This document shows, piece after piece, positions 56,101 to 64,000 of a DNA stretch of 64,000 nt. The notes below the pieces were generated by a model, which saw nothing but the letters and a program-made list of their open reading frames with translations, had not been told where the DNA came from and did no database searches. The translations under genes and the position numbers were made by a program. Within the stretch, counting starts at the first letter, position 1. Every line of letters starts with the position of its first letter. Origin of the DNA: Prunus persica (Eukaryota; Streptophyta; Magnoliopsida; Rosales; Rosaceae); NCBI RefSeq assembly GCF_000346465.2, contig NC_034015.1, positions 2,648,658-2,712,657 on the forward strand. The letters are read 5' to 3'.

Positions 56101-59100
56101 TAAAAGTTGAACAATTTTCTACTTTTAGTTAATAAATAAATCATAATTTTCTTTTAACCCATAGCTAAATAGTGGCTTACATTAAAATTGCTAAAATACT
56201 TTTGGACACTAATTCTGACCTACAAATTACAATGAAGCATTGAAATAAGACTCATGGGATACTACCAGAGCAGGTCTGAAATAAGCTAAAAATGAAGCAT
56301 ATTTACACAAACAAATTTTTATTTTTATTTTGAAAAAGAAACATAATTTTATTGCAATTATGACAATGAAAAACACAATACAAGCCTTTACGCAAACAAA
56401 TAATTTCAAATCAAATGTCTGAGAACATAATATGAGATGAGATACTAAAATGCCAGCTGCCAAATCAAGGGTGGTGATGCAGGGCATCCAAGAAGCCTGT
56501 TGTAAATAAGCTCAAAAAATAAGCGGGAAGATCATTGTATTCATTATTTTAACAACAAACTACATTGGTCCTGATATAGGACACAAAGACATAAGTCTGC
56601 CCTGAAGATTAGCCTTGAATTAAGGGAATCAGACAATTATCCTCAAATTAAGCTAATTCAACAATTATACCTCAATATAAGCTAACTGACTTATGTAAGC
56701 TAAATGCCTAATAATCCGCCATTAAAGTGAATGACTAATAATAAGCCTACAAAACAAAACTCCCCATGAAGTTGGAGGGTAGATATCAGTGACTCTTAGC
56801 TTGCTACAACAAATAGAACTGAGATGGGAATCAAAAAGAGATCTCAACGAGACAAACATGAGATGAGATACCAGCAAGACAAGAACCAAGATGAGATCTG
56901 AGATGCATCTCAGTGTGGGAAGTGTTTAGAACCCTTTTATTATTGAGTGACAATCTTGTGAATATCCATGTGGAGAGCACTAGCATGTGGAGTGTTCTTG
57001 GACTTGGGATGCGCTGGCATGATGAGTGAGTAGATACCTTTTGTTATTGAGTGACATTATTGTAAACACAAATTGGTTATGTATGCATTGAGGCTGTGGT
57101 GGCAGTTAGTCAGGGAGGTAGAGGTTAATTGGGTTTTTTCTCTGTCACCTTCAAACATGCTTTGTGAAAAGTATTTGTCTTTTGGTGGCAGAAGGAAGGC
57201 AAGAATTTTGTGGAGTCGCACTGTGTTGGTCGTCTTTTGGGTAATTTGGTGGGAGAAAAAAGAAGAAAATTCGAGAACTATAGTGGGGATGTAGAAGAGA
57301 ATTCTTGGGAAAGAGTTAGGTTTTGGGCATCCTTATGCCCTTCTCTTTCTCAAGCTTTTAGGGATCTTTCATTTTCTGTAATTTTGTTAGATTGGGGAGC
57401 TGCTGTAGGATTGTTTTTAGAGTTGTTTTACAATTTAGGTGTATTTTGGATTTGTTTGTTAAGGCTGTATCATTTTGATGGTGGAATCTGGTTCACTATG
57501 TTTTGTATCGTGATTTTAGCCCTTCAAAAAAATTTGTTTCTCATTTTGATGGGGCTTGTAATTAGGAGTTTGGGTAATTATAGAGTTAGAGCATCTAAAC
57601 CAAAAAAAAAAAATACAATTAGAAGTTGGTGGAGAGGCTCAAGTCTTTTACAGTATTGTGTAAGACTTGAATTCTCGATGGGTGATTGTTTCTACACGCC
57701 CCCTCACGTGTTGGTGACTGTACCGTGTGTGCTTGTTGGCTGGACACATGGATTGCCTGCTTTGATACTTTGACAGAATTAGTGCGTCCAACCTAAACCC
57801 ATTTTGAGATGGGCGGAAAGGCCAAAGATGTTATATATTGCTCATATCTTTATACTCCTGATGTGGAATTCTCTTGAGAGGAAATTACATGGAATTTGGG
57901 GAAACCGAAAATACAAACAAGTTTCTGTGGTCAAAATGAGTGCAATGGAATTGATGCTAGACCTTCGGGCTTTGTGATGCACGTTTGCCGCGTAGCACCA
58001 GGTAAGGGAATAGGTTTTGGTTAAGCGGTGCTCATAGTATACACAATGCCAAAAAGTAAGGGAAGGGTGACCCTGCACTGCAAATGAGTTCTTCTCCTGG
58101 GCGTTATGCTTGTATATAGGTTTGCGTGTTTAGCATAAGGGTTGGCTTATGGTGCTTGTATATAGGTTTGCGTGTTTAAGAAAGACCAGAAATTGGTCTT
58201 GGCATTATATTTCACTACTTGCTACCAATGTAGGAAGCAAACTTAGCAGAGCAGATGTATGGAATGAGCCTAGATGACTTAAGGACCTATTGATGGGGGT
58301 GAGTGTGTTGGTTAATAACCTTGGAAAGGGGAAGCAATCATATAGTCATAAGGTCATGAGATTCACTGAGTAGTTTTTGTTGGAAAATCTCCTGGATCAC
58401 AAACATGATTTCAGATAGGTCAAGAGTAAGGGTGGCCTTCAGTTGGAGGTGTTTCGGTGCTACACTGTCGAATTTCTTCAGTGTAAATCTCGGCATATGT
58501 CACTACTCATTGAAGACAGACTTGATTAAGAATATTGAATTAGAAACCGTAACCCTAGCCTCCCTCTTGTTTTATCTCCACTCCCCTTTCCTCTTCTTTT
58601 TTTTTTTCTCCTCTCTTCCCCTCTCTGATCCTGTCTATCCCACTCATATTGTTTCCTTTTTTTCTCTCCCAACAAATACTGCGTCATAAGGTATTACTGG
58701 ATGAGTATTTGGGATTTGCTATGTCAATCAGCCTCTTAATTGTCTACATGCCTTCTTCTTTTTTTTCCTTTTTTTTTCGGGGGTGGGTTGCTTTACACTG
58801 TACATTCAGTTCAAAATTAACTATATGATATATATATTTTTTCTTTTTTCAAATCTAGGTTACTAATGATGAAGCTGTTGAAATGGCAAGGAGACTAGCA
58901 TTGGAGGAAGGTTTACTGGTAATTTGCAAGTATTCTTTGACATGGAGCACTTTATAAGCAACAGATTCTAACTTCTGCTACGATTTATTAGCTATTTAAC
59001 TTAGAAATTCATCCCACTTTCTGTATTTCTATCCTAATTCAAGGTGATTTTGATAATTCAATATGCAAATACTTGTCTGTAGGTTGGTATTTCATCAGGA

Positions 59101-60240
59101 GCTGCTGCAGCTGCTGCAATAAGTTTAGCAAGAAGGCCTGAAAATACTGGAAAACTAATCACGGTGAGGTTCTTTTTTGGTTTTGTTTCTCAATTTGACT
59201 AGCTTTAATGTGTGCTTTTTAGCATCTTTAGTTTGTCATGCAAATTGTGGCAAAGCAGTAGATAGCTTCATAGCTAAAGCATGTTACCTGGATCCAAAGT
59301 GTCGGTCAAATTATAAGAAATATGAAGAATAAGAAACTGATGCAGAATCATTTAATTGATAATACAAAATTGTCTTGAAGGGTGTAGGATGTAGTTTAAT
59401 CAAGATAATGCGATCATGAAATGCATTTGTTGCATAAGAAAACTTTTCTGAAGCAAATCGCAAGTGAAATGCTTAGTTTACACAATCCTGGAACTGATTC
59501 AGATTATACCTCTTGGTCGTGGGGCTGATTCAGATTAGATGCCTTGGTCCAATCTTATGACGAAGTGACAGCTAATTCCTGATAGAATTCTTCTGTATAG
59601 CAAAGTAAGAAGCTAAAAATAACTCTTGTTGTGTTTGACAACGTATTTCATTCATAATAATGCTGAAACAGTGTTTTCTCTTAAATACAAGAGCTGAGCT
59701 AAATAACCCTCCTACGTCCTAACAACATCTAACTAATTACAGGTCACTAACAACATTTTGTTGTTTAATCTGACTTGGTAATGATACACTGTCTATTGGC
59801 TGAATACTAGGCTCTTAATTTAGTTTAGCTTAGTTTAATTGGGTAACATTTAAGGCTGTTAGAACAAAGGCCATGTAGATGTTATGTTCTAGATTTCTTT
59901 CTTTTGATTTTATTTTAAATACCATCTTTACTGTCCAATGTGTTTTTACAGTAGTACCGCCACACCTGCGGGCGCACATGCATCTGCTCATTGAATTAAT
60001 AAGTTGACAAATTACATTTTATACCATTCCAAACAGTATTGTGTTGATTGACTTTGCCTCAACATGTTATAGGTGGCACATCTGTTGGGATATGCAATCT
60101 AATCTTGTACTGCATTCTTTCTATTAATTTTTTTTTCTTTGAACTTATAGGTCATATTTCCAAGCTTTGGTGAGCGGTATATTCCCACTGTACTTTTCCA
60201 ATCAATACATGAAGAGGTTCAGAAGATGCGAGGAAGATAA
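53177..60240 (+). CDS. CS26: Chloroplast S-sulfocysteine synthase (cysteine synthase family)
   Basis: A PLP enzyme of the O-acetylserine (thiol)lyase family; CS26 makes S-sulfocysteine from O-acetylserine and thiosulfate in the plastid. Ten exons, all GT-AG and in phase: 53177-53410, 53849-53958, 54343-54400, 54616-54879, 54996-55133, 55658-55709, 55798-55847, 58859-58918, 59083-59163, 60151-60240; 378 codons. Residues 1-55 are Ser/Arg/Pro-rich, a plastid transit peptide. The PLP lysine is in [12 protein letters not shown] (about K113); the substrate loop is EPTSGNTG (139-146), the phosphate loop GTGGT (248-252), and VGISSGAAA binds the ring. EPCRSVKDR (most cysteine synthases have EPCSSVKDR) and the loop [14 protein letters not shown] instead of the common GGKPGPHKIQG type favour CS26. 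All key residues are intact. A plain plastid cysteine synthase is the alternative. Confidence 0.88.
53610..53641. repeat. (CA/TA/TG)n microsatellite in CS26 intron 1
   Basis: An ACACACATATATATATATATGTGTGTGT-like run inside the first intron, self-complementary. Confidence 0.85.
56498..57000 (-). mobile_element. Copia LTR remnant in the CS26 intron
   Basis: TGTTGTAAATAAGC...TACAAAACA (about 56498-56756) looks like a 259-bp LTR. Just after it the plus strand reads ACTCCCCATGAAGTTGGAGG, the inverse of a purine tract with the end of copia coding sequence (ACTCCCCCTCAAGTTGGAG is the usual plant form). The rest of the element and the second LTR are missing. Confidence 0.5.
57060..57570 (+). pseudogene. 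LINE (non-LTR retrotransposon) C-terminal fragment in the CS26 intron
   Basis: In two alternating frames the plus strand reads [53 protein letters not shown], then [20 protein letters not shown] and [16 protein letters not shown]. This matches the tail region after reverse transcriptase in plant L1-type LINEs (zinc-binding reverse transcriptase domain, with a W...WV(I/V)W...ERN pattern). No reverse transcriptase core or poly-A tail is present. Confidence 0.6.
59164..60150 (+). other. Ninth intron of CS26 (987 bp)
   Basis: It has no gene. CTAAATAACCCTCCTACGTC and TAACTAATTACAGGTCACTA near 59700-59750 resemble the end of a copia LTR (TACAAGAGCTGAGCTAAATA style), suggesting an old insertion, but ends were not found. 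Confidence 0.5.
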
Positions 60241-60705
60241 ACATAACTATTCCAGACAATGTATCATCCAAAAGATTGACACCTAACATTTTATGAAGCA
60301 ATCAGAAACCACCACGTTTCTGAAAAAAAAAGGTATTGTATTTAACTGTTATATATATATCATCAAATTGAAAAATTAAACCCTTTTTTTTTCCCTAGAT
60401 AGGTTGCTTGGCCTCATATGTTGCAGAGGCAGCATTTATGTAATTTGACTTTCATTCTGATGTAGGATACATATTTTGTTTCTGTATCCTGCACTGTATC
60501 CTGCATTGTTTCTATTTATACAAATGGCCATTGATCATCTACCTGGAGTTAGACCATATCAATAATACATTGGGTGCCATATCATCTAGTATTGTCCATG
60601 TGAAAACTTTGCGTTAGTTTCTACTTTAATCTGTAGGGTGAGAATTATGTAGTTAATCTGGAGGCTTAAGTTAAAACATAGCTATCTACATTGGCACCAT
60701 AGAGG
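60241..60705 (+). other. 3' flank of CS26
   Basis: The 3' UTR probably extends through ATATATCATC near 60355 and ATTAAACCC near 60375, or as far as AATAATACATTGG near 60561. There is no single clear AATAAA signal and no other gene. Confidence 0.45.
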
Positions 60706-62318
60706 TTTGTGGTGTTTTCATAAAACCCTTTTAGGTTTCATAAATTACACTAACCACCTGAGATTTTGTTTTCACATAACCCCTTTCTTTTATTTTCCGT
60801 TGAAAAAATTGATGATTTCTTAAATAAAAAAATAAAAAAATTCTTCAAATGAGGTTAACATTGTCAGGCTCGTTTGATACACCGTATTAGACTCTGGATA
60901 TGATTAAATAGTCTATGTCAGGTGTTTGCTGTCAACTTGTATTATTTAATTACCCGACTATTTTATACGGATTGGGCTTTTAATACTCTCCTCACCTGAC
61001 TAACTAATACAACCCACACCTCAGTTTAGATAATACACGCTTAATTATACTGTTAGGGAAAAAGAACACACGTTTTATGAAAATAAATCAGACGCTCTTT
61101 TCATCTTCTTCTCCTTAGGGTTCTTCTCTGCTATCTTCTCCACAGGTTATTTCCTTCACTCTTCTCCAGGTATCCATATCTCACTCTATCTCTTTTTCAT
61201 ACTCTCTCCAATATGCTTTATATATTTCAAATTTTTTGGGGAAATTAGGTTATGAATTTTTCTTTTTTGACATTTTTTTAATCGAATATTTTCTTCGTAT
61301 ATGATATAGTGATTCGACGTTGTGGGAATATTTAGATTGTTGGTATTAAACAGAGTATTGCCAGTTTTCGTCCAAAAACAAATAAATGTGCTAGTGTTGG
61401 TAGTTTAGTTGAATACATACATACCTGACGACTAGGAGAGCAAAATTACAAAATTAAAATTGTATGAACCTGAATTCTAGGAACCATTTTTTTTTCTTTG
61501 TCAATTGCTATTAGAAAAGCAAAGGTGGACTTGTCTATTAATGACCAAATTAAGGCACTACGGCTAATTTTGAAGAAAGCAAGTGATGAAAAAACATTCC
61601 TGACATTGGATGGTGCTATGAGAAAAGCATTTGTTCTTCTCTTACTTGGGGCGAGGGAGCTATGATTCACTCTTTGATGTAGTTTGGTTTATGAACAACT
61701 TTCTCTTTTGCTCTTATCACCTTAATATGTGATCACTTTGAATTATACATTATTTGGTGTTGTTTTTATTAACATATGCGAGTATGTTGGAATTTTTATG
61801 AGATACTACAATTATGATAATGGGTTATATGAAAAAAAATCTTGGCAAAAACAATTGAAAAACAAATCTTGTCATATGAATCTTACAAAAAAAAAAAAAA
61901 AAATTTGTGTCATTTGAATCTCAATTTCCATTAAAATTATTAAAGATTTTTTTTATTTTTTATTTATAAATAGTTTGATCTGATGTTATTCGAAACATCA
62001 CCAAACACAGTATAACTTAGTCAAATTATTTATCCGGAACAGCACCAAACGTCTTATAATATTATGGATAAATAGTCAGTACTCTCCGGAACAGATTAAT
62101 ACTATTCGACGGAAATTAGTCAGTACAGTCCGACATACCAAACGAGCCCATTGGAGGAAAATTGTTTGTTTGTTTGTTTTTTTTTTGTGGTCAAATTAAC
62201 AGGAGGGGTTTTGTGAAAATAATTTGAAACATTAGGGGATATTTGTGTAATTTTTGAAACTTGAAGGGGTTTTGTGAAAATACCAATAACCTCAAGGTTT
62301 GTTAGTGTAAATAACTCT
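60706..62318. mobile_element. Inverted-repeat element with a nested harbinger-like element
   Basis: The outer arms (about 60706-60800 and 62195-62318) are inverse copies: GGTGTTTTCATAAAACCC, GTTTCATAAATTACACTAA against TTGTGTAATTTTTGAAACTT, GGGGTTTTGTGAAAATACC. Inside, a second inverted pair GGCTCGTTTG(A/G)TA bounds 60867-62148. The inner part holds a harbinger Myb/SANT-like relic. No target duplication is clear for either. Confidence 0.55.
61510..61665 (+). pseudogene. Harbinger Myb/SANT-like protein, C-terminal relic
   Basis: 52 codons ending in a TGA: IRKAKVDLSINDQIKALRLI, LKKASDEKTFLTLDGAMRKA, FVLLLLGAREL. This is the C-terminal end of the Myb/SANT-like second ORF of plant harbinger elements, the same type as 37440-37705, in a frame with no interruption. 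The DNA-binding part is missing. Confidence 0.6.
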
Positions 62319-62980
62319 TAAAACATATGTATCTAGTAATCTTCTTGTTGTGACGTAGGCCAAAGCAGCTTTTTATTTGGTTCTGAACCTCTAATGTCTC
62401 CAATACTTACAATATATGTGCTTGCTCGTCCTGCTTTGAGTTGGTTCTTTAGGAAATCCATTGGTTTATTTTATAAGCGCTGAAAGCTCTTCTTTACCTT
62501 AGAAACCCTAGCATATGGTCTTCCTGCTTTTTCTTCTTTAGCCAAGTCTCTTCACCTCTTTCTGCTCATTTCCCCCAATGTGGCCTTCATCAGTGAAGCA
62601 TCTTTGGCTTTCCTTTGTCTCTAAAAAGGAGTGTGCACTAAATTCTGTAGCATTAATCAAATAAAATAAATATAGCGATTTTAAAAAAATTGTTGAACAA
62701 TAACATCATGGATGAACCATAGATTAAACTGTTGGAGAGTACTTCATAGGCCATATCCGAGTCCTCTAGGTCTAGGCAGTCATTTATCTTGTGGTTTTGT
62801 GCATGGGCTACATCGACATCACCACCACTATGAAAGATTTGTTCTCGGACACAATGTATTCTTATTATAAACCCATATTTACAATAAAGTGTTGTGTTTC
62901 ACGTTCTTTACAAAAATTTATCTTCCTAAAATTTATCTCCCATGTTGTTACATAGAGCAGAACTAATAAGTTAGTCCCAC
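62319..62980. other. Intergenic sequence with a relic of the 38379 LTR family
   Basis: 62466-62600 (ATTTTATAAGCGCTGAAAGC, TTAGCCAAGTCTCTTCACC) resembles part of the solo LTR at 38379-39998. No gene recognised. Confidence 0.4.
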
Positions 62981-62981
62981 A

Positions 62982-63066
62982 TTGGAAGTTTAGAAAGAAC
63001 TTGTAATAAGTCTTGGTCATCCTTGGAAGTTTAGAAAGAACTTATAATAAGTCTTGGTCATCCTTG
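62982..63066. repeat. 41-bp tandem repeat, two copies plus a start
   Basis: TTGGAAGTTTAGAAAGAACT and AATAAGTCTTGGTCATCC repeat with a 41-bp period at 62982 and 63023. A third copy begins near 63064 and similar sequence (AAGTCTTGGTCATCCTTTG) reappears after the SINE at about 63234. Confidence 0.8.
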
Positions 63067-63099
63067 GAACTAAAAAATAAAAAAAAAAAGAAGTCAGAA

Positions 63100-63231
63100 G
63101 TGGGGTATAGCTCAGTTGGTTGAGTTCTTCCTCCTCCACCTATATGGGCAGACATTCAAAACCACAGACACCCAATGAATATTTATGTAAACCTCCCTCC
63201 TTCAATCGATTGTACTAAAAAAAATAAAAAT
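63100..63231 (+). mobile_element. tRNA-derived SINE
   Basis: It starts GTGGGGTATAGCTCAGTTGG, a clear pol III box A (TAGCTCAGTTGG at 63108-63119) as in tRNA genes. The box B region (CATTCAAAACCAC) is decayed. It ends in an A-rich tail with CTAAAAAAAATAAAAA. It is not a tRNA gene: there is no cloverleaf past the D arm. The insertion may have split the tandem repeat on either side. Confidence 0.7.
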
Positions 63232-63394
63232 TAAAGTCTTGGTCATCCTTTGAGTACAAATTGGATTGGGCCATGCGCTGGCTCATGTGTGGGCTTATGG
63301 TTTAGATTCTCAAAGGAACATAGCATCTTTCAAGTTAATCATAACCAATAGTTTTTCTGTGTGTGCCTTTTTACGTTTTATTTTAAACTCCTTA

Positions 63395-63887
63395 GAGCAC
63401 TTTAACCCATTTGTCATGAAAAATGGTAAGGGGAGGTAAGAGCTGCTACTATCCACATGAATAGTACCAATTCTTACAAAAGACAAAGTGCGTTTCCACC
63501 TATTGTCATGGTAAATGGCAATTACTATTCACTTTAAATTTTTAATTTTTTTAATTTTTTATGCATAAACGATTAATTCTGATAAGGTTTAGATTTAGTG
63601 TTTTGGTGTGGGAAGTAAAGAATATAGCTAGATATTTATTAAAAGTAAAAATAAAAATTTGAAATTTTTTTTGTTTTTATTTATTTTTCAATTTGTAATT
63701 ATTTTAATTGGTTGCTAACATCATTATGACGTCAGCATTACATCACTTGTCTAGACAGCAGCACGGACTGGATTTGCCCGGATTGGTAGGCTCCACGCCT
63801 TACCCGGACTTGCCCTTACGCACTGGAGCCGTCACGCGGGCCTAGGTTGTCTTCTGCCTGGGCTTCACCTTGCCGCTTAAAGTGCTC
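63395..63887. mobile_element. Tourist-like MITE, TSD TTA
   Basis: The ends are GAGCACTTTAA and its inverse TTAAAGTGCTC, with TTA flanks at 63392-63394 and 63888-63890. 493 bp, no coding sequence. The interior has CATGAATAGTACC and GTCATGGTAAATGGCAATTA, themes shared with the MITE at 21794-22197. A 3-bp TTA duplication is typical of harbinger-linked Tourist MITEs. Confidence 0.8.
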
Positions 63888-63890
63888 TTA

Positions 63891-64000
63891 ACACAAGTGT
63901 AAGGTGGTGATGCTCTAGTATGCTAAATAATTGAAAGATTAAAGGGCCTTAAATGAGCTAAAAGATTGTAACACAACATTTAGGTAAGTTGGGAGATAAA
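63891..64000. other. Right edge, no gene
   Basis: A short AT-rich flank of the MITE; nothing recognised. Confidence 0.4.

Larger units (their letters stand above)
55848..58858 (+). other. Enlarged seventh intron of CS26 (3011 bp)
   Basis: The other introns are 88-987 bp; this one is 3.0 kb and carries inserted repeats: a copia LTR remnant (about 56498-57000) and a LINE fragment (57060-57570), both described separately. The rest (57575-58850) has no clear gene. The 3' splice site is TTCAAATCTAG at 58858. Confidence 0.8.

Noticed and set aside
57210..57773. 187-codon plus-strand frame as a membrane protein gene
   Set aside because: It lies in a CS26 intron and the first half is a LINE tail in a shifted frame; the hydrophobic second half is T-rich intron sequence.
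63100..63175. Possible tRNA gene (GTGGGGTATAGCTCAGTTGG)
   Set aside because: Only the D-arm/box A part is tRNA-like. There is no anticodon stem, T-loop or acceptor pairing, and it ends in an A-rich tail, so it is a SINE.

Overview
The window is nuclear DNA of a eudicot plant. It is AT-rich and crowded with transposable elements, and it holds one spliced plastid-enzyme gene plus the start of a FRIGIDA-like gene. Repeat families such as harbinger elements with a TIR like GGGTGTATTCAATTAGGATT suggest Rosaceae, but that is a guess from memory. I found no rRNA, tRNA, CRISPR or bacterial-type operon.

The one clearly functional gene is at 53177-60240 (+): a ten-exon chloroplast cysteine-synthase-family enzyme, best matched to S-sulfocysteine synthase (CS26). 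All ten exons join in phase to 378 codons. Its seventh intron is 3.0 kb and carries a LINE fragment and a copia remnant. The left edge (1-253, -) is the N-terminus of a FRIGIDA-like gene with an in-frame stop, cut off by the window.

The rest is mostly layered transposons. 495-1094: long inverted-repeat MITE with a SINE inside. 1134-7805: decayed copia LTR element (TSD ATTTT) sitting in one arm of an inverted-repeat element that continues to about 9250. 9638-11570: harbinger remnant. 12299-19708: truncated TAT-like gypsy element whose antisense extra ORF is split by a 2.5-kb LTR-like insertion (TSD TGAAG). 19891-21790: harbinger derivative, followed directly by a Tourist-like MITE. 22295-26162: second member of the LTR-like family, itself split by a 1.7-kb LTR-like insertion (TSD GCTAC). 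26357-31141: nearly full-length gypsy element with a damaged 3' LTR.

32406-33300 is a long-TIR element. 36826-37705 is a composite harbinger relic. 38379-39998 is a solo LTR (TSD GATAT). 40397-42099 is a Mutator-like element with a perfect 9-bp TSD. 43319-47476 and 48194-52894 are two copia elements, both on the minus strand, each with matching LTRs, perfect 5-bp TSDs and initiator-Met primer sites. The second is the youngest datable insertion (7 of 279 LTR positions differ) and ends 282 bp before the CS26 start codon. Past CS26 lie an inverted-repeat element with another harbinger relic, a SINE and a Tourist-like MITE.

Insertion ends were placed by matching terminal repeats and target-site duplications read directly from the sequence. 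Family names rest on recognised protein motifs. All counts were made by eye.
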